Source: Rhizomys pruinosus
Taxonomy: Eukaryota > Chordata > Mammalia > Rodentia > Spalacidae
Reading direction: 5' to 3'
NCBI GenBank assembly: GCA_009823505.1
Contig: VZQC01007114.1
Location: 828,897-892,896 of the forward strand
Length of the DNA: 64,000 bases
Shown here: positions 42,788-54,688 of the stretch, piece by piece
Layout of the letters: the number at the start of each line of letters is the position of its first letter
How positions within the stretch are numbered: the first letter of the stretch is position 1
Notes under the pieces: model-generated
Told to the model about the DNA's origin: nothing
Database searches by the model: none
The model's input: only the letters and a program-made list of their open reading frames with translations
Translations under genes and position numbers: made by a program

Positions 42788-43296
42788 GCTAGGATGCCAG
42801 CTTTCAACAGTGGGATGACATGTCAATGTAAGAGCCTAGAGCTATACTGAAGTGGAGACTGAATCATTGGAAACAGCCGTGGCATGGCAGAAGGGCAGGA
42901 AGACAGAACAGACAAAAAATTGGCCAGGTACACCTTGTGAGTATCAAAAGGTGTTCTGTTTCCCTGGGTGTCTCTTTTTACTACCAAGTCCCCAGATCGC
43001 ACACTTAGATTTCACATCACCAAATTCATTTGCAGGGACTTTCTTCTCCTTGTCCACTTTGTTCACTGACAGGCATTCTAGTACTCTTTCTTGATTTACT
43101 TGGTGTGTCTAGGAAGGTTGGGTAGACCCATGTCTGAACAGATAACAGCACAGCAGCTTCAACAGGGGGCTGTTTGATAGCAGAATTTCCTTAAGTAAAT
43201 AAAAGTTACTACATTACATAAATAACCACAATAGACAGTTACAAAGACAGTTTACAGAAAGCCCCTGATTACAGAAAATAAGATACAGACTATCTT
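42788..43296. other. Single-copy-like noncoding DNA
   Basis: No recognisable element. Confidence 0.5.
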
Positions 43297-43381
43297 TGGC
43301 TGGCTCTGAACTCATAACAATCCTCTTACCTCAAGCCCCCAAGTGCTGGGATTAACATATGATGAGACATCACATCTAGCT
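43297..43381 (-). mobile_element. B1 SINE fragment
   Basis: 'ggctggctctgaactcataa', 'cccaagtgctgggattaaca'. 5' half of a B1, antisense. Confidence 0.75.
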
Positions 43382-43456
43382 CTGATATCTTGATTAATAT
43401 GGAAAAACATCTGTAAGATTTGTTTTGGGACCAGAATTCTGGTGTTGACAATATTT

Positions 43457-43458
<2 letters not shown>

Positions 43459-43498
<40 letters not shown>
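43459..43498. repeat. (TA)n microsatellite
   Basis: About 20 TA units. Confidence 0.98.
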
Positions 43499-43500
<2 letters not shown>

Positions 43501-44112
43501 TGTTTATAACTCAACAGTAGAAAATCCGTTTGATGCTTTAGGGAAGAAGCAAACATACCTACCATCCTCTGCTTTCCTGACCCATTTCAGGGAAACCAGC
43601 AGAACCTTAGCCGTTGGAAGGACCCCCCCAAAGCCACAGCCCTTCTTGGTTAAACTGAAGAGTCTATGAATTTGATTATAAGGGGGAAACCTTAAGAACT
43701 GTTTTTATTCTTCTCCATGGTTCATATAAATGAAGAGCATGAATATTTAGAGATCAAATCTATGATCAAATACTAACCACTTCCAAAAATCTTAAAAGGA
43801 AGATTCCCAATAGAAAAAAGGTATCTGCTCCTAGAAGAGAGGTCTGTGCATGTGTGCTAGACAGTAATTCCATAGTCAAGCCAATGACCTCACAGCAGAC
43901 AATCTGGGGATATAGTTCATGTTGTAGTTCACTGTGACTCCTTTCAACAGCATTCAAAATCATCTTCATGGATGTGCTCCCAGTTGAATAGAATTGATTC
44001 AGAACCATCCAGTAAAATCATAGAGATACATCAACTCATCTGTGTAGATACTTACGACTTTATAACCAGGCAAATCCACCTGGCACTTGTAAGGAAAGGA
44101 ACTTCAGGTTTT
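43499..44112. other. Single-copy-like noncoding DNA
   Basis: No recognisable element. Confidence 0.5.
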
Positions 44113-44125
44113 CCACTGTATGTTT

Positions 44126-44348
44126 CTTTTAAATATTTCATTTATTATTTTCTGTGTATGGGTGTACGCCCTGCATGTATGTAAGTACACCCGTGTCATG
44201 CAATGCTGTGGAGGCCAGGAGAAGGCATTGGATTCTCCTGGAACTGGAGTTAAGGACAGTTCTTAGCGGCCACATGGGTGCTGGGAATTGAATCTTGGTC
44301 CTCTGCAAGAGCAGTCAGTGCTCTTAACCACTGAGCCATCTCTCCAGC
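44126..44348 (-). mobile_element. B3-like SINE
   Basis: Antisense: 'gtgtcatgcaatgctgtgga', 'gggtgctgggaattgaatct'. The TSD 'ccactgtatgttt' and 'cccctgtatgttt' flanks it. Confidence 0.94.
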
Positions 44349-44522
44349 AACTCCCCTGTATGTTTGAATTGGCAAGCTAGGAAAGAACACAACTGGAAAG
44401 GTAAGTGGTAAATAGAAAGATCATTAACTGTTCCATAGGACAATATAACAATTTTATAGTTATACATAAACAAGTATATTACATAATATTATATATACAA
44501 TGTAGCAGATGCTATATCCATG

Positions 44523-44556
<34 letters not shown>

Positions 44557-44572
44557 TGGAGAGAGAGAGAGA
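44523..44572. repeat. (ATGT)n followed by (GA)n
   Basis: About eight ATGT units, then seven GA units. Confidence 0.97.
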
Positions 44573-45205
44573 TAATGAATAGCTTCCATGAAGCTGCTTC
44601 CTAAGCAGAGTACATCTTGTACAAACAAACATGTCTTTACTATTGATTAAATTAAATATATATTGCAAAAATCTAGACTAATACAGTCCAAAAACATACT
44701 AACTTAATACTTGAATGCCGAGGAACATCTGTGAAAATTATTAAGTCTTTGTTTATTAAAAAATTTAGCTAAAAATGGGATTCAATTTTTTATAAGAACA
44801 TGTAATTGTATGCCATTGTTGTTGAATTATCCTGAAACTTTTTGGTACTTTCAGAAATATTCTTCAAATATGAGATAAGCTAAAGATGATTTGCAGGTGT
44901 AATGTACCTTTCTAAGTCTTGACTCTTTGGTTAAACAGTTTGAATCTTGTAGTTATGGGTCCACTGAGTTTGGAGAACCCCATCACCCTTTCTGCATAGG
45001 TATGTGGTAACTAATTTACAGGGTGATATACTGTGAGCTATCTTCCTGAAGGTCTGAGCTCTCTCTTGGGGATTTCCACACAACTCAGACCCTATAGGAG
45101 TGCTATCATTTCTAGAAAGGGATTAAATGATTTTCTTTTAAGTAAAATACCCATACTGGATAAACCATTGAAACCTCTTCTCCGTCAATTTATTTTAAAT
45201 TTTGA
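44573..45205. other. Single-copy-like noncoding DNA
   Basis: AT-rich. Nothing recognised. Confidence 0.5.
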
Positions 45206-45368
45206 TTTCCCTTAAACCCTTCTCCGTTATTCCTCCTCTTCCTTCTTCCTAGGTACTTGCTCCTCTTCTCCATCCTATCTCTCTGCTCTTCCTACTCTTC
45301 CCCTTTTACTTCCTCTGCTTCCTCCTCCTGATCTTCCTCCTCCTCGTCTCTCTCTCCTACCCCTTCAG
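45206..45368. repeat. Polypyrimidine tract (CT/TCC-rich)
   Basis: About 160 bp of mostly C/T on the plus strand with few purines. Potential triplex-forming DNA. Confidence 0.9.
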
Positions 45369-46871
45369 TGCTTGCACAATCCAGTAGTCCAGAGTCTGTA
45401 ATTTAAGATTACTTTTCAAACAATTATATAGATTTTGCATTCTTATGGTAAATTTCAAATACATTTTAGTACCAATTACGCTAGCCATAGTGGTTTCTGT
45501 GATCATTTCTTAGAGGAAATAAATTCTAATGTAGCCTGCATTCTATAGTGTTTATATCAACTGCAACTTTTCAGTTACCTCCCACCTGAAGTGTCTGAAC
45601 CAAGACCTTATTTTGACAATGAGCATGTGAATGCAATCAGCAACACTTCCACTGGACACACAGAAACTTGTAGAACACTTGAAAATACATTTTGAATACT
45701 CCTGGCTTTCTTTCCACTCACAAGAAAAGGGTGGATTTGGCAGAACAAGTTTAAGCAACACTTAGATATTTTACTACCAAGTAACATGTTTTTGTGTAAT
45801 TGAAATAATTTCTGTAGAGAATATTCTTGCTTGTCTATGGAACAACTTACAATGTTTGTGTTACCTGTGGGAATTATTTAACAAATTTAATATGCTGAAT
45901 GAGTTTTATTTGATAAATATGTCAGAGCACATGTGTGTGAGAGACAGAGATTTTCAGAGATGATTTCTTTACCTTCTAAAAATAAAATGTTTTGTCTCTG
46001 TCAGTGACCATGTTTTTGACTGTTGAAATGGAGAATGTTTACTTCTTTCAAACATGACTATTTGAGAACATTGTTGACACAACTTTCTAGAGACTCTCAC
46101 TCCCATTTACTGGACTGTATAAAGAAAAAAGGAGGTTTCTCCTGTATCACCTCCAACCTTTATCATGTTGTGCATCATAGACAAATCATTTACAAACTGC
46201 AATCATGTAAGGATTGGAATAAAATTCATCCCTGGTTTAATATACAGTGCTTGTGATAACTTGCTGTATTGATGGATCAGGACCCAGAGGTCACTAGCTA
46301 TAATGTTGGGCTATTTAGCTCAGCTCTATGAAATATCAAAATGGTCAGGTGGAATACATAGGTTTTTGTGGGAACTGACGGAAATCATGTATGTGGACCA
46401 CAAGGAACGCTTCTCATTGCGAACCTCACATTCAGCTGTGCAGGATTCATGACCCAAAGGAGGCTTGTTAAATGGATGACCTGTGGCTCAACAGGAGCCT
46501 TGTCCTGCAAGCCCACCCTGCTTTTGTCTGCAGGCAATGGAACTCGGCATCCTTTTAATTGGATCAAACGAATCAAGCATGATAGTGAAGATTCTCCTTA
46601 TCATCTGTTTTGATTTTTTTTTTAATCCCAAGTCTCCACAGTACCTTGTTTGCCAGGTGACCTTTGTGGATTTGAAGTGATCCTGAGTTCCCAGAGTGCT
46701 GTGGTGTGATGTTGACACTTCCTCCAAAGGTGGTGGGGGGAGAGTAAGGGTGACATCCCAAGTGTCTTATGAAGGTAATTGCTGTCAGTGTCCTTGTTAT
46801 CACATAAAGCTTCTCCCATGGCAGAAAGATGATTATAGGTAAGATTTAACATTTCCAGTAATTAAAGTATA
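45369..46871. other. Single-copy-like noncoding DNA
   Basis: About 1.5 kb without recognisable repeats. Overlapping frames of 60-80 codons on both strands at 46368-46852 are mutually exclusive and show no domain. Confidence 0.45.
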
Positions 46872-46990
46872 GTATATAGTGGCATGGCAGTAACCAGAAA
46901 TAGTACCTGGGAGGTGAACATAGGAGAATCGGGACTTTTAGGCTGTTCTGGGCTACATAAGAACCTGCCTCAGAACCAAGCAGCAAAGAA
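46872..46990 (+). mobile_element. Old B1-related SINE
   Basis: 'gtggcatggcagtaaccaga', 'gggctacataagaacctgcc'. Very diverged B1 or proto-B1. Confidence 0.55.
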
Positions 46991-47179
46991 ATAAACAACA
47001 GTAGGAGTAAACAAACTGTGAAGTGATAATTGATGGATTTTGCATTTCCACTGGAGTTATAGTCAAAAACTGCATGACTAGCAACCTCTCTGAAGTTAAT
47101 TATGATAATTAACTACAATGTTCTTGTAGCTTATAGGATGCAAGACGATTTAAATTATTGAACTGTGCCATTTTCATAT

Positions 47180-47417
47180 GTGTTTCAAATATTTTATTTA
47201 TTACTTTCATTTTATGTGTATGAGTGTATTGCCTGCATGTATGTAAGTGCACCCATCTCATGCAATACTCACGGAAATCAGAAGAAGACGGTCTTGGATA
47301 CCCTGGAACTGGTGCTATGGATGGCTGTTGCCTGCCGTGTGAGTGCTGGGAATCGAATTCAGATCCTCTGGAAGCATAGCTAGTGCCCTTTAACTGCTGA
47401 CCCATCTTTCCAGCCCA
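47180..47417 (-). mobile_element. B3-like SINE with TSD
   Basis: Antisense. 'gagtgctgggaatcgaattc' and 'tgacccatctttccagccca' are seen. The perfect 11-bp TSD 'cattttcatat' is at 47169-47179 and 47418-47428. Confidence 0.94.
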
Positions 47418-47529
47418 CATTTTCATATTTTATTTCTATTTTTCTCACCTAATGGATTTACAAATAAAATGCATTAAACACTAAAAGTTCATTTTCAGTA
47501 AAAGTTCCCTCTAAGGTCACAACAGCCTT

Positions 47530-47625
47530 ATAACTCTGGCCCCAGGGGATCTGACGCCCTCTTCTGGCCTCTGTTGGCACCTACCTACACTAACACATAT
47601 ACATGAATAAATAATAAATTATGTT
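47530..47625 (+). mobile_element. 5'-truncated B3-like SINE
   Basis: Begins near 'taactctggccccaggggat', then 'gacgccctcttctggcctct' and an A-rich tail. The tRNA-like head is missing. Confidence 0.8.
47555..47567 (-). promoter_or_regulatory. CTCF-like motif in SINE
   Basis: The minus strand reads 'ccagaagagggcg', the CTCF-core-like sequence known from rodent B2/B3. Most other B3 copies here read 'cttctgacc' and have lost it. Binding is not shown. Confidence 0.3.
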
Positions 47626-47747
47626 TTTAAATGTTTGGCATAAATAAAGGCTGTCTTTAAAGGAAACAAAAAGGAAGAAGGCCTCTGGGGAATTTAAAAA
47701 TTAAAGAAATTTGTTTCTCTTTTTTTTTTGGAAGTGCGTGTAGTTCT

Positions 47748-48105
47748 GTCATAGTTACCTTTCTCTTGCCGTGATAAAACACTCTGACCAAGGGAACTTA
47801 TGAAAGGAAGAGTTTATTTAGCTTACAGTTCCAAAGGGACAAGAGTCCATCATGGTGGGGAGGTGAGGTGGCAGAGGTGGCTGGAGGAGGGGCAGAACCT
47901 AAGGGCACACTTCCTCAAGGAGGCACAGGAAACAGAGGGTGATCAGAGGTCGTACAGGGCTTAAGAACTCTCTAAGCCCAGCCCAGTGAAGAGCTTCCTC
48001 CAGCAAGGCCACACCTTCTAAGACTTCCCCAAACCACACCACCCACTGGGAACAAAACAGCCAGTTACTTGGAGCCTATGGGGAACATCCTCATCCAAAC
48101 CAGCC
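47748..48105 (-). mobile_element. MaLR-type LTR (ORR1/MT-like), antisense
   Basis: 'catagttacctttctcttgc', 'cgtgataaaacactctgacc', 'cctccagcaaggccacacct', 'ggagcctatggggaacatcc' follow the antisense LTR text also seen at 3416-3767. Non-coding. Confidence 0.65.
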
Positions 48106-48395
48106 CAAGCTTAACTGCAGCATGTTTGAACACTTGCTGGTGCTGTGGAAGTCAATCTGTGGCACCTGAAGGAGGTGGAGGCTCCTGAAGGAAGAGGCCT
48201 CGAGGTTTCCTAGTCTTCCTTACTTCCTGTCTGCTTTCTGACCCCAGAGACCATCTGATCACCTACCTCACTCCTTCTGTACCATGTTGGCCTGTGTCCC
48301 TTTAAAAAACCCAGAGCCAAAATAACCCTTTCCTCTCTGAAATTGTTTCTGTTGGTTATTTTATCACAACAATGGAAAACAGATTAATATAATGT
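48106..48395 (+). mobile_element. MaLR-type LTR, sense
   Basis: The 3' end 'ggttattttatcacaacaat' followed by 'ggaaaacagattaatata' is the usual MaLR LTR terminus. 'gtggaggctcctgaaggaag' lies upstream. It sits tail-out between two antisense LTR pieces. Confidence 0.6.
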
Positions 48396-48625
48396 CCAGG
48401 ATGGAGGCATAGCCAGATTCAGTGTCAACTAAGGCTGAGCTAGGTCTGGTCCCCAGCACAATGTCCTGCCAGGGGTAACAAATCACAAAAATTCTGTCTT
48501 CATGGACCACACCTTTTGCAAGGACCTTAACACCATCTATGGGGACTCTGACTTCAGGACTTAGTAACCTCCTGAAGACCCACTTGTTGATACTGTTGCA
48601 GTGGGATTGCACTTCGACAGGGATT
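48396..48625 (-). mobile_element. MaLR-type LTR fragment, antisense (5' half)
   Basis: The minus strand reads 'gtgcaatcccactgcaacag' and 'gtgggtcttcaggaggttac', typical of the 5' half of MaLR LTRs. It may be the other half of the LTR at 47748-48105. Confidence 0.55.
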
Positions 48626-48956
48626 ATGTTTCAGTAGAAGGAAGTTAAGGATGGTTATTGTCCATATGAAAGATTCTTTCACTTAAGTCTTTGCTGCTTC
48701 CTCTGCACCTTCTGTTTCCTGAAAACAGGCACCCCGAATTTTGTCCCTGCAAACTTGTGTCTCCACTGCCCGCATTTGATTACTGCTGGGCTGTATCACG
48801 TGGGCAGTTTCAGGAGTTCAAACCTTGCAGGCCACCACTGTCTCCAAATCACACAGAGCTTTCCTCTTTTAAAGTTCCCTCTTTTCTTCCTCATATTAGA
48901 TTAATTTATTGGACCAGCAACCAGCAGAAACTCACCTGTCTTCCCCCTCCCCACCC
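48626..48956. other. Unassigned noncoding DNA
   Basis: No recognisable element. Confidence 0.45.
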
Positions 48957-49055
48957 TTGCTCATGTGCTGGGAGTACACACATAATCCACCATACACACT
49001 TTTGACTTGGGTGTGCAGCCAATACTTAACTGACTGAGCTATCTCCTCACTCCTT
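48957..49055 (-). mobile_element. B4 SINE fragment
   Basis: 'catgtgctgggagtacacac' (B1 part) followed by 'ttaactgactgagctatctc' (tRNA-like head), antisense. Confidence 0.65.
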
Positions 49056-49185
49056 CCTTGTGTATCGAAAATACATACATATGATTTCATGTGTTGGGTC
49101 TATAACTTACAGTGTAATAATAAATGGAGCAGTCACCACGTTTGTCCAACTACATGTTTGAAAGGCCCTTAATTTGTTTTGTAAT

Positions 49186-49413
49186 TAAAATTTTTTAATT
49201 ATTTTTTTTTAGTTTACATGTATGGACGTTTTGCCTGCATGTATTTAAGTGCACCATAATGTGGGATGGCCGTGAAGAAGAGGATGTCAGATCCTCTAGA
49301 GCTGGAGTTATAAGACAGTTGTTAGCCAGCATGCAGGTGCTGGGAACTGAACTCCAGTCCTCTGCAAGAATGAACAGCCAGTGTTCATAACTGCTGAGCC
49401 ATCTCTCCAGCCC
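49186..49413 (-). mobile_element. B3-like SINE with TSD
   Basis: Antisense: 'gtgctgggaactgaactcca', 'ctgagccatctctccagcc'. The 13-bp TSD 'tttgttttgtaat' is at 49173-49185 and 49414-49426. Confidence 0.93.
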
Positions 49414-49426
49414 TTTGTTTTGTAAT

Positions 49427-52400
49427 GTTTAATGTTATTATATAGACAAAGTTGAAAATTGCGTGTTGTAACTAAAGCCAAAACATGGTTATCTGCCATA
49501 CAATAAAGAAAGACATTTTTGTGTTTATAACACTTGGAAATTTACATATCATAGAGAAAATAGCCATTCGAATCTTTAAGCAATTACACAGACCATGTTC
49601 TTGAATGTGATTAAGTGATAGAGTATCATTCCTAGTGTTTTGTTAGTGGAGCACAGCCTATGGAAAGGGAAGTTCACAGCCCTATCATTAATTGGATGAT
49701 TGGAGGTTGATAAAAATCACAGATGAGGCACACTTATAATAATTTGTGTTTTAGAATAATTGGATAAAAATTCCATGTGAAGTTTATTAATAGCAAGCAA
49801 ATTACCTGCTTAAAATCTTAGTGGCACAGATATTTATAACCTGAATTACGAAGGGTAAATGAAAGAAACAAACCATCAAGGCTAGACAGAGAGTAAAGAG
49901 GAGTTCTTCTCTGTTTCAGGTAAGATATTCACATTGTCTGTCTATTTTTTCTCTCTTTAACTGTAGAAAGCCCTGGAAGTCTGGCTCTGTGCAGCTCTCC
50001 TGCCCCTGATTCCTGCTCTGATGGCATTTTTCAATAAGGGCACTGTTACTTGCAAAGAATATTACATCTCACTAATTGTCTTACAAATCCCATTCTTAAT
50101 TAAAATCAAAATCTTCATCCTAACGACTTGACTATATAGCTTGCAAATATGTGTACTTTCTTGTTTGTTGGGAGGAGGGTGTTCTGGGTACAACTTCTTT
50201 TTTTTTTTTTTTCTATGCAAAAAGAGAAGCTCTGGTGAGAAAATTTTACAGCAATTGATTTTGTTTGTTTGTGGCTCCAGCTATAAAAACTCCCAAGCAA
50301 TAGTAAATAGTGCTCATGGGGCAGGGCACAGCAATGCATGGTGAACAGTAAGCTTTGTGATACTGACGATGTTAACTAGAAAACAAGGTGTAGCACTTCC
50401 AGTTCCTTCCTCTCCCTCTGCTTAGTACAAAATGTACACTCCCGTGGGCCTATCCTGGTCATAATGGGACATAGTTAATACTACTCAGTCTCTGCTTGGT
50501 TACCCAATCCCCCAAATAGAGAATCACTTCTCAAATATCAGGTACCAGCTCTGGAACAACAACACATTAAAAACCCAAGATGTCTGAATAACAGTAATGG
50601 TGGGAAAATTTCTCCCTGGGCTCATTCTTTGTACAGGGGTTGGGAGGCAGGGGGGTGTTCACAAGCCAGGAAGAATGGACTTTGTCATGTGCAAATATGG
50701 TGACTATAAATGGTGCCGGAGGCCTTTCCCATTGTGCTCAAAGTTTGCCATGAGAGAAAGCAGGGCGAAGGGAAGAAAGACACGTTTGATAGAGTTGTGA
50801 AGAATGTTTGAATGGCAACTGGGTGTTGAGCATTGTCTCCCAGTGACCTCAATTCGGTACAGTAGAGACCCTGGAAAGTGCTGTCTGAAGTCACAATACC
50901 ACCATTCTCCTCCGCTTAGTAAAAGGGATTAGTTAAAAGGGTGACGTTCCGTGCCCAGAGTTCCAACTATTCCATGAAACAAAAGGCTCTGAAATGTTTT
51001 TGAAGTTATTTTTAATTGAGTTGAACTAATTTAATAAAGGTCCTACGGAGGAAAAAAAAAATAAAGGAATGTGATTGTTTTATGATTCCTCACAGATGGG
51101 GTGGACATTTATAGCATAGTTTTCCTTTAGTGTTCCAGTGAACAGTAGTTCCATTTACAGCTACTGTTAGCAATTTAAAACTGGTCCAAAATGAAGTCTT
51201 TCAACAAGTTGACAGCTTATAAATAAATCTGTCTGATAAAATTGAACATAAACTGCATCTGTGGTTAGTTTGCCAAAATTAATTCTACATTTAATTAGAG
51301 ATAGCAGTCAAACATATTTAATAAAAAACAGCCTTGGAGAGTAAATCAAATGAAGTCAGATTTTAGCAGACGTTTAGCTTTTTTTTTTTCTCTCTTTTTT
51401 TTTTTCTTTTTTTTTCTTTTTGGAAGAAGTGATGAAAAGACCTCACCTCTCTGATTTCCCGTTCTGTGGCACTGTGAGCTTTAGGGAGCACCAAGGAAGC
51501 CAGGAAGTTCCCTTTGCTTCCAAAGGTTCCTCGCTCAGCTAGGATAAAGAGAGAAAATGATCATTTTGTGACTCCTCTAGACTCCATCATTGGAACTAAC
51601 TTTGATGCCATTAATATTAACTAAACTCATAAGTGATAGGAATATTACTCTTAATAATGCCAGAGGCCAGGCTAAGTTAATCCAGACCTGAATATGTAAA
51701 AGTACATGAAATTCTCCCTTGGATATTTTTAAAAATATTTTGCTGGAAATCTTTATAATTTTTAAAAGAGAAATTATGGACTGCAATGAGATAGGCTAAA
51801 CATCATTCATTCACTACAAAGCTGTTTCCTCCCATGTAAATACTCCAGGAACTATGAGCTTCGCCCACACTTAGAATGTTGAATGACTGTGGAGTCCCAA
51901 GAAAACATACATTCACAAAAAAACACGGGTCCACCAGAAAGCAGGAAAAATATTTTGGAACAAAAGTGACTTACAGTTCAAAGAGCAAAGAAACAGTTCT
52001 TCAAACATTGGAATTTCAACATAGGAGTTCACAGTCCTGGGTGAAGTTTACACACAGAAAATAGAGAGAAGCATTAGCAATGGAAATTCTAAATGATGGT
52101 AAAAATTAGTACATATGCACCTATGTGAATATACACAAAACCTAAAGACCACTTAGACAACTTTCATTTGTTTAAGAAGCAAAATATTTCTAGAAATTTT
52201 TGGAAATTGAACAAATAATGTATTATATCTTATGGGAGCTATCATTGCTGTATTTAGCTAACATCAGATAATTTGGATTAGACATTAGACATTTATTGAT
52301 TGAGCTTAATATTGCAGCCATAGAGATGACTGATCTAGACTGAATATGTTCCCAGTCTATCCAAATGTTTTGGTTTCCTGTGGTTTTGAATACAATTTCT

Positions 52401-52847
52401 GTCTAAAATGTTCTAAGGTGTAGTTGATTTCAGTGCTTCTATTACAATTTAAATTTTACACCTTATTATCACCTTAGAAAATATTTTTGATGAACCTAGT
52501 AATTTGCCTTGTCAATAATTTTATCAATCTTGATGAAAAATAAAAAACAAGTCATGAATGTGATACATACTTGTTCCTGAAGATAAAACAATATATCATA
52601 ATTCTGAGGGTTGCTCCATTAACCTTGCAGGCCAGGAAAACAAAAACAGTAGTAAATTAGGCAATGCAATTTTTTTATCTACTAGTTGCTATATTTGCTT
52701 AAAATTTAAGTTATGTTGTGGGCTATAACTGACAAAATAGATATTAAGATCAGCTATTTTAAAAGAAAGTATTAATTAATTTAGTTACAATTCACCAAAA
52801 TCATTAATAACATGATAGGTCCACCTTCTTCACTGGCCAGATACATA
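49427..52847. other. Repeat-poor single-copy DNA, candidate conserved noncoding cluster
   Basis: About 3.4 kb with no SINE, LINE or LTR I recognise; only T-rich runs at 50197-50213 and 51379-51421. Segments at 49690-49870 and 50990-51370 are rich in TAAT/ATTA and TTTAATTAGA-like cores. No coding frame over 70 codons. Confidence 0.45.
51379..51421. repeat. T-rich tract
   Basis: T-runs interrupted by C. Confidence 0.95.
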
Positions 52848-53022
52848 GGTAGATAGATGATACATGATAGATAGATAGAGCGATAGATAGATAGACAGAT
52901 AGATAGATGATAGAAAAATAGATGATATATAGATAGATAATAGATTGATAAATAGATAGATAGGTGATAGATAGATAGATAGAGATAGATAGATAGATGC
53001 ATGCCTGCATGCATGCATACAA
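52848..53022. repeat. (GATA)n microsatellite with TGCA end
   Basis: Interrupted GATA units over about 155 bp, then GCATGCATGC. It gives Ile/Tyr/Ser-rich spurious antisense frames. Confidence 0.97.
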
Positions 53023-54117
53023 ATATATGCATGACCCAAAGGAACAATAATTTTAATTAATGATTCCAAGCTAGAAAAAGAAAATATGTATTTCATTTCC
53101 ATTGAGGGATTAAGGTTTAGATTACTGATGCAGTCTCATGGATAAGCAGCAAATGAATGTCTGTCTTGTGTAATCAAAGTAAAATCAAAGTAAATTAATT
53201 AATTTAGGAAACCTATCAACATAATATTAATATTTTTCATGTCGTGAATCTTATAAAAGCTTGGAAAGTTGCTTTAGTTTTTTTCAACAACTAAGTCTGA
53301 GTTTTAAAATGAAGGGCTTTAGATTTGCAGGTTAACAATTAACTTGGTTCCTTCTGGTCTTGGCAGGAAACCCCTTTCAGAAGTTCAGCAGATCTTGCAC
53401 TGGTCAGTTCATCTGGCTAAGTCTAGGTCACTCAGTCTTTAAAATAAAGATATGAACTGAATCCATTCTAAAGCAACATTTAGACTTGAATTGTATGATC
53501 AAAGCATTTCAATCCATCCTACTATATCTGGTACTTTAAGCACGTCTTTTTATCGTTCTGTCTGACTTCAGGCGGTAAAACTGAACACACAGAATTAACG
53601 GAAAAGGCACACACTATCTTTCTGAGGCAGAGTTGTGGTGTCTGCTGAACATCAGCTGTAAAGATGAATGATACAATGCTGGTGGGAAGCTGAATCTCTC
53701 AGGGCATCACAGTTGAGACACTAAATCACAATAAACAATATTTCTTGTTTCAAAACTCTGTATTGAGAATAAGGTTTGCCAGGCCTTCATTTCTGGAGAG
53801 GTGAAAATTTGGTTAAGAAATGCCCAACACAGTAAATCTAGTATAGAGTACCAATGTATAGCCCATAAAATAAAAAAAAAAATTATTTTAAAAAGCCTTG
53901 TTCCTTGAAATTGAGACAGTGGAAGTATCAGTTCAGAGCCTTTAGTGACCACAGAGAAAATAGCTCTCCAATACCAATGTGTCTGCCTCAGCTGAGGCTC
54001 TCACTGTGTGAAGCAGTATTTGGCCAGTCTCTCCTGAGTAACTTCCCACGTCTTCTTTCCTGTTACAGATCCATTTATCTCAATGATAATATAAATGGTC
54101 TTTAAAAGCATAAGTCT
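53023..54117. other. Single-copy-like noncoding DNA
   Basis: AT-rich. No recognisable element. It completes the long SINE-free interval. Confidence 0.5.
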
Positions 54118-54396
54118 GGGGGTCTGGAGACATGGCTCAGGGGGTAATGCACCAGTCATGGGAATGTTAAAACCTAAGTTCAAAGTCTAGAACCGACCTC
54201 AGAGAGCTAGATGTGGTGACATAGGTTTGTAATCCCCATAATGGAGAAACATATCAGGCAGATCTCTGGGTGTCCCTGGCAATCCAGCCTAGTATACTGG
54301 ACAAGCAGTAGGCCAGTGCAAAGAGCCCTGCCTCTAGAACAAGATTGACATGACAGAGGAATTACAGGTTGTTTCTGACTTCCACACCTATACAGC

Positions 54397-54398
<2 letters not shown>
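54118..54398 (+). mobile_element. Old B4 SINE
   Basis: Sense: head 'ggtctggagacatggctcag', B1 part 'gtggtgacataggtttgtaa', tail unit 'ctgacttccacacctataca' running into CA repeats. Diverged. Confidence 0.75.
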
Positions 54399-54445
<47 letters not shown>

Positions 54446-54450
54446 ACACA
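54399..54450. repeat. (CA)n microsatellite
   Basis: About 25 CA units grown from the B4 tail. Confidence 0.98.
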
Positions 54451-54474
54451 AATGCACCTCCACATAAACACAAA

Positions 54475-54688
54475 GGGGATGGCTCAGCTGTTAAGAGCAC
54501 TGGTTGCTCTTACAGAGGACCTGGGTTCAGTTCCCAGCACCACGTAGTGGCTGACAACCTACTGTAACTCCAGTTCCGGGGGATCTGACACCCTCTTCAG
54601 TTCATTGTGGGCACTGCATGACATGGGTGTACTTACACACATGCAGACAATACATTCATACACATAAAATAAAAAATAATAGAAGAAA
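54475..54688 (+). mobile_element. B3-like SINE, slightly 5'-truncated
   Basis: 'ggatggctcagctgttaaga', 'gatctgacaccctcttcagt', A-rich tail. The first bases of the head are missing. Confidence 0.92.

Noticed and set aside
48364..48612. 82-codon minus-strand frame with a gene-like composition
   Set aside because: The nucleotide sequence reads as the 5' half of a MaLR-type LTR.
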